Shown: positions 17,654 through 26,400 of the stretch, in pieces
Layout of the letters: every line of letters starts with the position of its first letter
Numbering within the stretch: position 1 is the stretch's first letter
Notes under the pieces: generated by a model
Told to the model about the DNA's origin: nothing
Database searches by the model: none
What the model saw: the letters and a program-made list of their open reading frames with translations, nothing else
Assembly: GCF_001545075.1 (NCBI RefSeq)
Contig: NZ_FCOB02000031.1
Coordinates: forward strand, 26,852-90,851
DNA: 64,000 nucleotides
Reading direction: 5' to 3'
Origin: Caballeronia ptereochthonis
GTDB lineage: Bacteria; Pseudomonadota; Gammaproteobacteria; Burkholderiales; Burkholderiaceae
Position numbers and translations under genes: made by a program

Positions 17654-17839
17654 GAACATTTCCAATGCTCCGGTTTCACACTTCTGAGAGACGACGAGAA
17701 GAGTAGCGCAGGATTGTTTTGAAGCAAGCGATTCCGATGTCTGCAACCGGACCGGGCTCAGTCGTAGCCGCGCTCGATCCCCGCGATTGAGCCTGATGGA
17801 AGCATATCGATCCTTTCGACCATACGTCCTGTTTCAGGA

Positions 17840-18787
17840 TTACGATCTTTTTTGCACCGGCCTGGTTTTGCGCACTTGCGGCGCCGTGTCCGCGAACAGA
17901 TCGCTCACCACCCCGCGCAGCCAGCGATTGCCTTCGTCCTGCTGGACGCGCGCATGCCAGAGGAGATGGATCGGCGCGGCTGGCAAAGCCATGGGCAACG
18001 CGCGCAGGCTGAGCGAGAACGGCAGCGCGAGTTGCGAGGCCAGTCGCTCCGGCACCGTGGCAATCAGATCGGTGCGTTGCAGGATGTAGCCGACACTCAT
18101 GAAGTGCGGCACCGTCAATCTCACCTGGCGCTGCACGCCGCGCCGTTTCAGCCAATCTTCCACTTGTCCGTGTCCGGTACCGGCGGACACCACGACCAGA
18201 TGCTCTGCCTCACGCCAGGCAGCCAGCGTCAGCGGCGTGTCCTCAAGCGCGTGGCCCCGCCTGAACAGGCAGACATACCGCTGATCGAACAGGCGCCGCT
18301 GATAGAAGCCGCCCTTGAGTTGCGGCAGCAGGCCAATGGCGAGATCGACCCGGCCGTCGGCCATCTCGTCGCTCAGATTGACGCTCGTGTCGCGAACGGT
18401 ATTCAGCGCGATGCCCGGGGCCTCGCGCGACAACCGTTCGACCAGCGCGGGCAGGAAGACGACTTCGCCGATATCGGTCATTCCAATCGTCATCGTGCGC
18501 GTGGCAAGCAGCGGATCGAAACCAGTCTCGGGATTGAGCGCCGCGTGCAGAGTCGCAAGCGCCTGTGAGACCGGTTCAGCCAGACGCAGCGCGAACGGCG
18601 TGGGCACCACGCCGCCCGGCCCGCGCACGAACAGCGGATCGCCGAGCCGGCGGCGCAGCTTGGCGAGCGCATTGCTGACCCCGGGCTGACTCATGTTCAT
18701 CTGCTCGGCCACGGTCGATACGCGCCGCTCCTGCATCAATCGCTGGAAAAGCAGCAGCAGATTGAGATCGACGTCGCTCAGTTCCAT
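17840..18787 (-). CDS. LysR-family regulator (NodD/NahR-like)
   Basis: 315 residues. N-terminal winged helix DLNLLLLFQRLMQERRVSTVAEQMNMSQPGVSNALAKLR as in the NahR/NodD/LinR subgroup, followed by the effector-binding domain and a basic tail (VRKTRPVQKRS). Divergent from an FAD-dependent aromatic hydroxylase 159 bases away, so it very likely activates that gene in response to its substrate. The gap holds A/T-rich imperfect dyads suitable for LysR binding (around 18808-18845). Confidence 0.92.
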   Translation of the reverse strand: MELSDVDLNLLLLFQRLMQERRVSTVAEQMNMSQPGVSNALAKLRRRLGDPLFVRGPGGVVPTPFALRLAEPVSQALATLHAALNPETGFDPLLATRTMTIGMTDIGEVVFLPALVERLSREAPGIALNTVRDTSVNLSDEMADGRVDLAIGLLPQLKGGFYQRRLFDQRYVCLFRRGHALEDTPLTLAAWREAEHLVVVSAGTGHGQVEDWLKRRGVQRQVRLTVPHFMSVGYILQRTDLIATVPERLASQLALPFSLSLRALPMALPAAPIHLLWHARVQQDEGNRWLRGVVSDLFADTAPQVRKTRPVQKRS

Positions 18788-18946
18788 AGGTTTGCCATCG
18801 CAGGCTCATTGATTCGGGTGATGATGCAGATTCATTGCATTTTATTGTGGAATGGATCTCCGGTGCCGAGAATACAGACACGACGCACGCATCCGGCTCG
18901 AACACAGTACGCATGCCGTGCCGACTCAAACACACGGAGACACACC

Positions 18947-20164
18947 ATGGAACAGCCGGATCTGAAGATTGCCATCGTCGGTGCGGGCATCGGCGGCCTC
19001 ACGCTTGCACTCGCGCTGCGAGAGTACGGCATCGACGCGCAGCTCTACGAGCAGACCGACGAGCTTCGCGAGGTGGGCGCGGCCGTCGCGCTCTCGGCGA
19101 ATGCGACGCGGTTTTACGAGCGCATGGGACTGCGTTCAGCCTTCGACGCGGTGTGCGCTGAAATACCCGCGCTGATCTATCGGGACGGGCGCAGCGGCGA
19201 AGTCATCGGGCAGCATCGTGGCGAGCCGAGCTACCGCCGGCAGTTCGGCGGTTCGTATTGGGGCGTGCATCGCGCGGATCTGCAGGCCGTGCTGTCGAAA
19301 GCGGTCGGCCTCGAGCGCATCAATCTCAGCCATCGGCTGATCGATCTCGTGCAGCATGCGGATCGCATGAGTCTGAGCTTCGCCAATGGTCGGCACATCG
19401 ACGCCGATCTGGTGATCGGCGCGGATGGGGCGCGCTCGATCACGCGGCGCTGGATGCTCGGCTACGACGATGCCCTGTATTCGGGCTGCTCGGGCTTTCG
19501 TGGCGTGGTACCGGCTGATTGCATGGATCTGCTGCCCGATCCCGAAGCCATTCAGTTCTGGGTCGGACCGCAGGGCCATCTGCTTCACTATCCGATCGGC
19601 GACAAAGGCGACCAGAACTTTCTGCTCGTCGAGCGTCATCCATCGCCGTGGCCGTCGCGCGACTGGGTCACGCCGGCGAGCGAGGGTGAGCAGTTGCGCC
19701 TGTTCGAGGACTGGCATCCGGCGGTGGTGCAGATGATCACGGCAGTGCCGGTCAGTCAGCGTTGGGGCCTGTTCCATCGTCCCCCGCTCGGACGCTGGAG
19801 CCGGGGACGCGTGACGCTCATCGGCGATGCCGCGCATGCGCTCGTGCCGCACCACGGCCAGGGCGCCAATCAGTCGGTCGAAGATGCCGTGGTGCTGGCC
19901 GCGCAACTGGCCAAGGCGGGCCCAGGACGCTGGCGCGAGGCGCAGGAGGCCTACGAACGGCTGCGCCGGGGCCGCACGCGCAAGGTCCAATACGCCTCGA
20001 TATCCACGGCGGACGTGCTGCATCTGCCCGACGGGCCCGAAGCGCAGGCTCGCAACGCTCGCCTCCGCGCGCGCGACAGCCTGCTGCATCACCTGGACTG
20101 GATTCACGATTTCGACGCCCTTGCACAAGAGCCGAGCGAACGTCAGGGCGGCACCTGGCTTTGA
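18947..20164 (+). CDS. FAD-dependent aromatic hydroxylase (salicylate hydroxylase type)
   Basis: 405-residue flavoprotein monooxygenase of group A. It has the dinucleotide site IAIVGAGIGGLTLAL, the FAD/NADPH motif LVIGADGARS and the FAD ribityl motif GDAAHALVPHHGQGANQ. These enzymes use NAD(P)H and O2 to hydroxylate ring compounds such as salicylate, 3-hydroxybenzoate or 6-hydroxynicotinate; the exact substrate cannot be read from sequence. Divergent LysR regulator. Start ATG 18947 is preceded by CACGGAGA. The end overlaps the convergent permease by 22 bases. Confidence 0.9.
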   Translation: MEQPDLKIAIVGAGIGGLTLALALREYGIDAQLYEQTDELREVGAAVALSANATRFYERMGLRSAFDAVCAEIPALIYRDGRSGEVIGQHRGEPSYRRQFGGSYWGVHRADLQAVLSKAVGLERINLSHRLIDLVQHADRMSLSFANGRHIDADLVIGADGARSITRRWMLGYDDALYSGCSGFRGVVPADCMDLLPDPEAIQFWVGPQGHLLHYPIGDKGDQNFLLVERHPSPWPSRDWVTPASEGEQLRLFEDWHPAVVQMITAVPVSQRWGLFHRPPLGRWSRGRVTLIGDAAHALVPHHGQGANQSVEDAVVLAAQLAKAGPGRWREAQEAYERLRRGRTRKVQYASISTADVLHLPDGPEAQARNARLRARDSLLHHLDWIHDFDALAQEPSERQGGTWL

Positions 20165-20883
20165 GCAGCGCGCTCAGGCCTCCGGGCGGCGGCGTTGGAG
20201 CATGTCGAGAGAGCGCCGCGAACGAGCAACGCGTGCGCGATCCATTGCAACGCCCCGCACAGCATCAGATACACGAAACCGACGAACAGGAAGATCTGGG
20301 CCGGATAGACCATCAGGCGGTTGTTGAGCTGGTTGGCAAGGAACGTGAACTCCGGCACGCCGACGATGTATGCGAGCGACGTATCCTTGATGAGCGATAC
20401 CCATTGATTGACGAACGACGGCATCATCACGCGCACGGCTTGCGGCAGGATGACTTCCCGTAACGCCTGCCAGCGCGTCAGCCCGAGCGACAGCGCCGCC
20501 TGTCGCTGACCTTCCCCGATCGACACGATGCCCGCATGCACCGAATGCGACAGATACGCGCCGCCGATCAGCGCCAGGGCGCATACGACCGTCGCGAGGC
20601 CCGGCACGTTCACGTGCAGCAGGATCGGCATCAGGAAGAAGGTCCAGAAGATCAGCATCAGCACGGGAATGGCGCGAAAGAATGCGACCACCGCCGTCAG
20701 CGCGAGATGCGCGAGGCCGCGTGTCATGGCGAGCGCGATACCGCCCGCGAGCCCGATCATCGCCGCGAGCAGCGCCGACACGATCGAGAGCGCCACCGTC
20801 AGCGCCACGCCGCCCAGCGGTCCGGCGGGAAATGCGCCCAGCAGCAAATAGCGCAGCGACGCGAACCAGTCGAAATCGTTCAT
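20143..20883 (-). CDS. Polar amino acid ABC transporter permease (GltK/HisM type)
   Basis: 246-residue inner-membrane protein with about five helices and the coupling loop EAA motif (QRQAALSLGLTRWQALREVILPQAVR) that contacts the ATPase. It forms the second channel subunit with the preceding gene, whose stop overlaps this ATG (ATGA). The C-terminus is longer and more basic than usual (RRPERAAQSQVPP). Confidence 0.92.
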   Translation of the reverse strand: MNDFDWFASLRYLLLGAFPAGPLGGVALTVALSIVSALLAAMIGLAGGIALAMTRGLAHLALTAVVAFFRAIPVLMLIFWTFFLMPILLHVNVPGLATVVCALALIGGAYLSHSVHAGIVSIGEGQRQAALSLGLTRWQALREVILPQAVRVMMPSFVNQWVSLIKDTSLAYIVGVPEFTFLANQLNNRLMVYPAQIFLFVGFVYLMLCGALQWIAHALLVRGALSTCSNAAARRPERAAQSQVPP

Positions 20884-21611
20884 GCGCGCCCCCGCTGCAA
20901 TGCGCGCACGCCCGTGCGCTGCCAGACGACCAGCGCCACCTCGATGACCGCGATGGTCAGCACATAAAACACCGTGGCCGTGCCGAAGGCCTGAAAGGTC
21001 CTGAAGGTCTCGGTATCGACCTGGCGCGACATGTAGGAGAGCTCCGCGACGCCGATCGCCATCGTGAGCGACGAGTTCTTCGCCACGTTCATGTATTGCC
21101 CCGCGAGCGGCGGCATCGCGATGCGCAGCGCCTGCGGCAGGACGACGTGGCGCAGCGTCGCGTAACGGCCCATGCCGAGCGCGGCGGCGGCCTGCTCCTG
21201 TGCATGGCTCACGCCGCGCATTCCCGCGCGAAACTCCTCGCCGATGAATGCCGTGGTGTAGCAGGTCAGCCCGATCCAGCCGGCGAACAGCTCGAAGCTC
21301 GGCCAGCGCAAGGCGACCGGACCGAGCGTCGCCGCATGCGGCGTGTTGAGCCACGTCATCCAGTCGGATGGCAGCAAGGCGGCCGCGCCGAAGTACCAGA
21401 ACAGCAACTGCACCAGCAGCGGCGAATTTCGAAACACGAAGACGTAGAGCGCCGCCCCGCGCGCCACCGCCCGACTGCGCGACGTGCGCGCGACGGCCAG
21501 CACGAAGCCGAACAGCGTCGCGCAGATTCCGGCGCACGCGGAAAGCATCAGCGTGACGGCGAATCCCTGTTCCAGCCAGGCGAAATACTTCGGTTCAAGC
21601 CAGCTTTGCAT
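20880..21611 (-). CDS. Polar amino acid ABC transporter permease (GltJ/HisQ type)
   Basis: 243-residue inner-membrane protein, HisMQ family. EAA loop at EQAAAALGMGRYATLRHVVLPQALR; the conserved YTTAFIGEEFRAG segment is also present. Works with the downstream permease and the upstream binding protein to import a glutamate/aspartate-type or related amino acid. No ATP-binding gene follows in this operon. Confidence 0.92.
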   Translation of the reverse strand: MQSWLEPKYFAWLEQGFAVTLMLSACAGICATLFGFVLAVARTSRSRAVARGAALYVFVFRNSPLLVQLLFWYFGAAALLPSDWMTWLNTPHAATLGPVALRWPSFELFAGWIGLTCYTTAFIGEEFRAGMRGVSHAQEQAAAALGMGRYATLRHVVLPQALRIAMPPLAGQYMNVAKNSSLTMAIGVAELSYMSRQVDTETFRTFQAFGTATVFYVLTIAVIEVALVVWQRTGVRALQRGRA

Positions 21612-21706
21612 GATCGACCATCAGAACCCGACGGAAAGCGGAAAGCACGAAGCCCGGGACGCCCGACGTCTGCGAGCGGCCCGGGCCAGCACGGCGATGA
21701 CGACGA

Positions 21707-22528
21707 TCAACTGCTCTTTTGCGGATCGCCGATCTTGAACAGACGCGGCAGCGGCGCGGCGCTCTGCGGGCCGAACCACTTGTCGTAGATTCGCGCGGCC
21801 TCGCCGTCCGCTTCGAGCTTCGTGAGCGTACCGTTCACGGCATCGAGCAGACGTGTCTCGCCCTTGGACACGCCAACGCCTTCGTAGTCGTTGGAAATCG
21901 TGAACGGAGGAATCTCGTAGCCGGCCTTGTCCGGCACGCGTGCGAGCAGCGCGACCAGCTTCGGCCCGTCCTGCGTGATCGCCTGCACGTTGCCCGTGCG
22001 CAGTGCGGCGAAGGCGAACGGCGTGTCGTCATAGGCGACGATGGTCGCGTTCGGGAATTTCGCCCGCACCTGCTGCTCGTTGGTCGTGCCCTTGTCCGCA
22101 CCGATGCGCAGGCTGTTGACCTGATCGGGTGACTTGAGCACTCCCTTCTTCGCGATGAACTGCGTGCCCGATGCGAAATATGGCGTGCTGAAGTCGACTT
22201 CCTTCTTGCGCTCGTCGGTGATCGTGAAGTTGGCGAAGACCAGATCGACCTTGCCCGACTTCAGGAACGCGATACGGTTCGCGGGATTGGTCGGCTGCAC
22301 TTCGAGCCTGACGCCCAGGCTTTTCGCCACGGCGCGCGCGTAATCGACATCGAGCCCGACGATCTGGTTGTCCTTCGGATCGACGAAACCGAAGGGCGGA
22401 TTGCTATCGAATGCGGCCACGCGCAGCACGCCGGCCTTCTTGATGTCGTCGAGTCGATCCGCGTGCGCGGCGTTCGATGCCACGACCAGCAATGCCGCGA
22501 GCACCGCGCCCCAAGTTCTGATTTTCAT
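21707..22528 (-). CDS. Amino acid ABC transporter substrate-binding protein
   Basis: 273 residues. Signal peptide (VLAALLVVASNAAHA) and the SBP_bac_3 fold: ILRVAAFDSNPPFGFVD-like opening, GLDVDYARAVAKSLG, then VDLVFANFTITDERKKEVDFS and IGADKGTTNEQ. Similar to GltI/FliY proteins for dicarboxylic or sulfur-containing amino acids. ATG 22528 taken; an ATG 15 bases upstream is possible. First gene of a three-gene operon. Confidence 0.92.
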   Translation of the reverse strand: MKIRTWGAVLAALLVVASNAAHADRLDDIKKAGVLRVAAFDSNPPFGFVDPKDNQIVGLDVDYARAVAKSLGVRLEVQPTNPANRIAFLKSGKVDLVFANFTITDERKKEVDFSTPYFASGTQFIAKKGVLKSPDQVNSLRIGADKGTTNEQQVRAKFPNATIVAYDDTPFAFAALRTGNVQAITQDGPKLVALLARVPDKAGYEIPPFTISNDYEGVGVSKGETRLLDAVNGTLTKLEADGEAARIYDKWFGPQSAAPLPRLFKIGDPQKSS

Positions 22529-22863
22529 TGCTTGAATTCCCATGTTCGTTGCGCCGGTGCGCCATTGCAGACGGCAAGCGCGGTGGCGAGGCACGCACTC
22601 TAGCGGTGCGGCGCGCGCGAGGGAACGAAGTTTTTGTCAGGTCGAAAGCTATCGCCGAGATTTGGCGCGGAAGCCCGCGTCATGCCGGTTCGCAAAGGGA
22701 GCCGCGAGCGGCGAGGCATCGGGCGCTCATCGCACAGGAATGCATATGAGGACAATCGTCATAGCGTTATGTCGATTGCTACGTTGGTCGGAACATCCCC
22801 GCGTTCTAGCATCGGATGCTCCCGAACTGCGCTCGTCGCGCCCATCATCGCCTGATCCTCGCC
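22529..22863. other. Divergent promoter gap
   Basis: 335 bases between the amino-acid binding protein (minus) and the sulfonate-type binding protein (plus). For the plus side a plausible promoter is -35 TTGGTC (22784-22789), 17-base spacer, -10 TAGCAT (22807-22812). No gene is seen; short open frames lack support. Confidence 0.45.
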
Positions 22864-23853
22864 ATGTCCAACACCAGAAAACCTATTGACCGCCGCGCAT
22901 TCCTGTCTCTTTCCGCCAACGCGGCGATAACCGCCGCGACCTTCGCGGCCATGCCGGCCTCATTCGCGCAACAAGCCGCGCAGGGACAGGCGCGCGTGCT
23001 GCGCGTCGGTAACCAGAAGGGTTATCTGAATCTGCTCAAAGGACGCGGAACGCTCGAGAAGCGGCTCGCTCCGCTCGGCGTATCCGTGAGCTGGACGGAG
23101 TTCTCCGCCGGCCCCGTGCAACTGGAAGCCCTGAACGTCGGCTCGATCGACTTCGGCGACGTGGGGGAAGCGCCGCCCATCTTCGCGCAAGCCGCCGGCG
23201 CGCCGCTTGCCTATGTGGCCGCCACGCCGGCGCGGCCGAAATCCGAAGCCGTGCTGGTCCCGGCGCAATCGTCCATCAGAACGGTGGCCGATCTGAAGGG
23301 CAAGCGCGTCGCGCTGAACAAAGGCAGCAACGTCCATTATTTTCTGGTCAGGCTGCTGCGCCTGCACGGCCTGCAATATGGCGACATCGAGCCGGCCTTC
23401 CTCGCCCCCGCCGATGCGCGCGCCGCGTTCGAGCGCGGCTCGATCGATGCGTGGGTCATCTGGGATCCGTTCCTCGCCGCCGCGCAGAAGTCGCTGAATG
23501 CGCGCATCGTGGCGGATGCGAGCGGCGTGGTGGGCAATCGCGCCTACTACTTCTCGTCGCAGCGCTATGTGGCGAAGAATCCCGATGTGATTCGCGTGGT
23601 CATCGAGGAAATCAAGGCGGTCGATCAATGGGGCAAGCTGAATCCGGACGAACTCGCGAGCGAGCTCGCGCGGCTCTGGGGTCTGCCCAAGCCCGTGGTC
23701 GATCTCGCCGTGAGCCGCCAGGCGTTCGGCACCGAACCCATCACGCGCGCGATCATCGGTGAGCAACCGCAGATCGCGGATACGTTCGTCGAGCTGGGCC
23801 TCATACCGAAGCATGTCGACGTGCTGAAGGCCGCGCCGCCCGATCTCGCGTGA
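22864..23853 (+). CDS. Aliphatic sulfonate ABC transporter binding protein, orphan
   Basis: 329 residues, SsuA/TauA family (NMT1-like fold). A twin-arginine-like start DRRAFLSLSA followed by a hydrophobic stretch and ASFAQQ shows export. Fold signatures: LRVGNQKGYLNLLK, GSIDFGDVGEAPPIFAQAAG, DLKGKRVALNKGSNVHYFL, SIDAWVIWDPFLAA. It would bind alkanesulfonates in the periplasm as a sulfur source. The usual permease, ATPase and monooxygenase genes are not next to it, so it must use a transporter encoded elsewhere. Confidence 0.88.
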   Translation: MSNTRKPIDRRAFLSLSANAAITAATFAAMPASFAQQAAQGQARVLRVGNQKGYLNLLKGRGTLEKRLAPLGVSVSWTEFSAGPVQLEALNVGSIDFGDVGEAPPIFAQAAGAPLAYVAATPARPKSEAVLVPAQSSIRTVADLKGKRVALNKGSNVHYFLVRLLRLHGLQYGDIEPAFLAPADARAAFERGSIDAWVIWDPFLAAAQKSLNARIVADASGVVGNRAYYFSSQRYVAKNPDVIRVVIEEIKAVDQWGKLNPDELASELARLWGLPKPVVDLAVSRQAFGTEPITRAIIGEQPQIADTFVELGLIPKHVDVLKAAPPDLA

Positions 23854-24095
23854 GTCATGGACTCACGGGCCGCCGCGCGCCCGAGGAACGCATCGACGCA
23901 AGCAAACGAGCGACGGCATCGGTTCGTCATCACGATGCCGTGCGCGACCTTCGGTGATTTGCAGCCATGCTTCGCATTGCAAATGACTCGACGGAATCAT
24001 TACACATGAGAAATTGATCGTTCGGATTTAGTAAGCGCGACCGTAAGATCGGCTTCCCCAAAAACTCGTGGTTGACACGTAAACAAAGGAAGCGA

Positions 24096-25289
24096 ATGAA
24101 ACGAGTCGCACTCGCCGGCACCGCCGGCATTCTGGTCGCCCTTCCGGGCATCGTGCAGGCGCAGAGTTCGGTCACGCTGTACGGGCTCATCGATGCCGGC
24201 ATCGCATACACGAACAATCAGCGCGGCGCGCACAACGTTCAGGCGACGAGCGGCAAGCTCAATGGCAGCCGTTGGGGCCTCAAAGGCGTCGAGGATCTGG
24301 GCGGCGGCTACAAGGCGCTCTTCACACTGGAAAACGGCTTTCGCGTCAACGACGGCACGCTCGCCCAGGGCGGCCGTGAATTCGGCCGGCAGGCCTTCGC
24401 AGGAATCGCGAAGACCGGCGTGGGCACCCTCACGCTCGGCCGTCAGTACGATCCCAACACCGATCTGCTCTCCGCTTATGCGGGCCCCGGCTTCTGGTCG
24501 CCGGCCACGCACATCGGCGACAACGACAACCTGAATCAGACCTTCCGCATCAACAACGCCGTGAAGTTCCGCAGCGACACCATCGCGGGCTTCACCGTCG
24601 ATGCGCTCTATGCGTTCAGCAATCAGGCGAGCAACGGCGCGGGACAAGGCTTCGGCAACAACCGCGCATGGGGCGTCGCGGCGAACTACGTCAACGGGCC
24701 GCTTTCCGTCGGCGGCGGCTATGTGCGGCTGGATCATCCGAATGTCGCGTCCAACACGGGCGGCGCCGTGGGCGGCGCATCGACCACGGCCGGCGACGAC
24801 TACAGCGGCGCGTTCTTCTACGGCCTGAACGGCGGCGTCGAGCGTCAGCAGATCGCTGTGGCAGGCGCGAACTACGCGTTCGGCACGGTGGCGACGGTCG
24901 GCTTCGCGTGGAGTCACACGCAGCTCGACTATATCGACGGCTCTTCGCGCAAGTTCAACAACTACGACGTCAACGCGCGCTACAACGTCACGCCGGCGAC
25001 GACGCTGGTCGGTGTCTACACCTTCACCGATGGCCGCGCCAACAGCCTGCCGGGCACGAATGGCGCAACGCTCAAGCCGCGCTGGCATCAGTTCACGCTC
25101 GGCGTCGATTACGCGCTGTCGAAGCGCACCGACCTCTATTTGTCGGCGGTGTACCAGCTCGCCTCGGGCGATGCGTCGACCCGCGTGGGCAGCGGCTATC
25201 AGAAGATCGCGGCGATTGCGGATGCGGGCACGCCTTCGTCGACGAACCGGCAGGTGGCGGCCTTCGGCGGGGTGCGCGTGCGCTTCTGA
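24096..25289 (+). CDS. Outer-membrane porin, Gram-negative type
   Basis: 397-residue trimeric porin of the Burkholderia/Neisseria class. Signal peptide to about residue 22 (IVQAQSSVTLYGLIDAG), then RWGLKGVEDLGGGYKALFTLENGF and the C-terminal strand ending in Phe (VAAFGGVRVRF) needed for outer-membrane insertion. Provides general diffusion. ATG 24096 follows AAAGGAAG. Its codon use is GC-rich like the neighbours, unlike the porin at 39.9 kb, so it is probably expressed at a lower level or only in some conditions. Confidence 0.93.
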   Translation: MKRVALAGTAGILVALPGIVQAQSSVTLYGLIDAGIAYTNNQRGAHNVQATSGKLNGSRWGLKGVEDLGGGYKALFTLENGFRVNDGTLAQGGREFGRQAFAGIAKTGVGTLTLGRQYDPNTDLLSAYAGPGFWSPATHIGDNDNLNQTFRINNAVKFRSDTIAGFTVDALYAFSNQASNGAGQGFGNNRAWGVAANYVNGPLSVGGGYVRLDHPNVASNTGGAVGGASTTAGDDYSGAFFYGLNGGVERQQIAVAGANYAFGTVATVGFAWSHTQLDYIDGSSRKFNNYDVNARYNVTPATTLVGVYTFTDGRANSLPGTNGATLKPRWHQFTLGVDYALSKRTDLYLSAVYQLASGDASTRVGSGYQKIAAIADAGTPSSTNRQVAAFGGVRVRF

Positions 25290-25551
25290 AGCAGACCGCC
25301 TCTCGAACCTCGCTTCGGCAAGTGCCGGGAATGACGATCGAAGCATCCAATCGTTCGCGCGGAAGCGGGGCTCGCGTATCGTGTATTTTGTGCTGCGAGG
25401 AGGGAGAAGGAGCAGCGCTTGCGGACCCGACAGCAACGGAGCACCCGGTGCGAAACGCCTACGTCGAGGTCCGCCCTCAACTCAGCAAGGACAGATACGG
25501 CTTCGTCACGCCGGATGACGACGAACAATGGCTTCCCCGGGAAGCCTTGAC

Positions 25552-25647
25552 TGGCGGAAGGCAGCCGGAGTCGAACCGACCAGGGAGTGTCTGACACCCC
25601 CTACTGGGTTTGAAGCCCAGCCGCACCACCGGATACGGATGCCTTCC
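25552..25647 (-). tRNA. selC: tRNA-Sec (anticodon TCA)
   Basis: A 96-base tRNA including an encoded CCA. The acceptor arms GGAAGGCA and TGCCTTCC pair, G73 precedes CCA, the T loop is GGTTCGACTCC, and the variable arm is long. The anticodon loop CTTCAAA places TCA at 25611-25613, which reads UGA. These are the bacterial tRNA-Sec hallmarks (8-base acceptor stem, large extra arm). It is required for the UGA in fdoG and sits 2.8 kb from selB. Confidence 0.95.
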
Positions 25648-25698
25648 TTTCGCGCGCACGATCAAACATGCCGGCAAGGAAATTCGACCGGGCGTCCG

Positions 25699-25704
25699 AT
25701 TATA
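25699..25704 (-). promoter_or_regulatory. -10 element for tRNA-Sec
   Basis: Perfect TATAAT on the minus strand, followed by a GC-rich discriminator (CGGACGCC), ~52 bases before the tRNA. No good -35 is seen at 16-18 bases, so the promoter is only partly defined. Confidence 0.45.
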
Positions 25705-25742
25705 ACGGCGATAACGGCGTCGCATTCGGGGCACGCGTGATA

Positions 25743-26369
25743 TCAGCAGCCCTCGTCCCGCGAGCGCCGGCGAGGGTGCCGCCGCCGCATCAGCAGCCGG
25801 TAGGCGCAATACAGCACCGCCGCCGCCACCAGCAAATCGACGACCGTCGCACCGTGCGACTGCAACTCGAGCAGCGCCAGATGCAGTTGCCGCTGGAACA
25901 GCGCGCCGCCCAGCAGCCAGAACGCCGCCCACGCGACGATCCCCGCCGTGTCCCAGAAGAAGAACGCGAGCACCGCGATCTGCGTCGTGCCCATCAGCGG
26001 CGGCGTGACGAGCCCGAGCCCCGGCACGAACTTCGATACCGCGACGATCGGCGCGCCATGCCGCTCGAACAATTCGCCGGTCGTGCGCATGCCCGTATCG
26101 ACCGCATACGACCTGCGCGAAAGCGCCGCGACGAGCCTGCGCCCGTAAATTCGCCCCGCCGAGAACCAGACGCTGTCGCCGAGCAGCGCGCCGCACACTG
26201 CCGCGAACAACACATGCGCGAACGACAGCCGCCCGCTCGCCACCACCGAGCCCGCGAATACGAGCAGCGGCGCAGACGGCAGCGGCACGCCCAGGCGCGT
26301 GAGCAGGACGTTCGCGAACACGGCCGCGCCGCCCCATTGCACGATCGCCGACGGCGGAATCTGGATCAA
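25743..26369 (-). CDS. DedA/VTT-family inner-membrane protein
   Basis: 208 residues, several hydrophobic helices and the DedA signature region FVPGLGLVTPPLMGTTQ with the preceding helix EFERHGAPIVAVSKF. DedA proteins flip lipids such as undecaprenyl phosphate or phosphatidylethanolamine. Start read as TTG 26369 because GAGGTG lies 6 bases before it and no ATG fits. It lies 31 bases after a second, larger DedA-type protein, in the same direction, so both are likely in one transcript. Confidence 0.85.
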   Translation of the reverse strand: MIQIPPSAIVQWGGAAVFANVLLTRLGVPLPSAPLLVFAGSVVASGRLSFAHVLFAAVCGALLGDSVWFSAGRIYGRRLVAALSRRSYAVDTGMRTTGELFERHGAPIVAVSKFVPGLGLVTPPLMGTTQIAVLAFFFWDTAGIVAWAAFWLLGGALFQRQLHLALLELQSHGATVVDLLVAAAVLYCAYRLLMRRRHPRRRSRDEGC

Positions 26370-26400
26370 GCGGCACCTCGCGATCGCTGGCTTCGATGGG

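Noticed and set aside
23914..23942. ACGGCATCG/CGATGCCGT hairpin after the sulfonate-type binding protein as a terminator
   Set aside because: Stem is fair but there is no T-run and it is ~60 bases from the stop.
25290..25551. Possible small genes between the porin and tRNA-Sec
   Set aside because: Short frames only, no ribosome sites or recognisable products.
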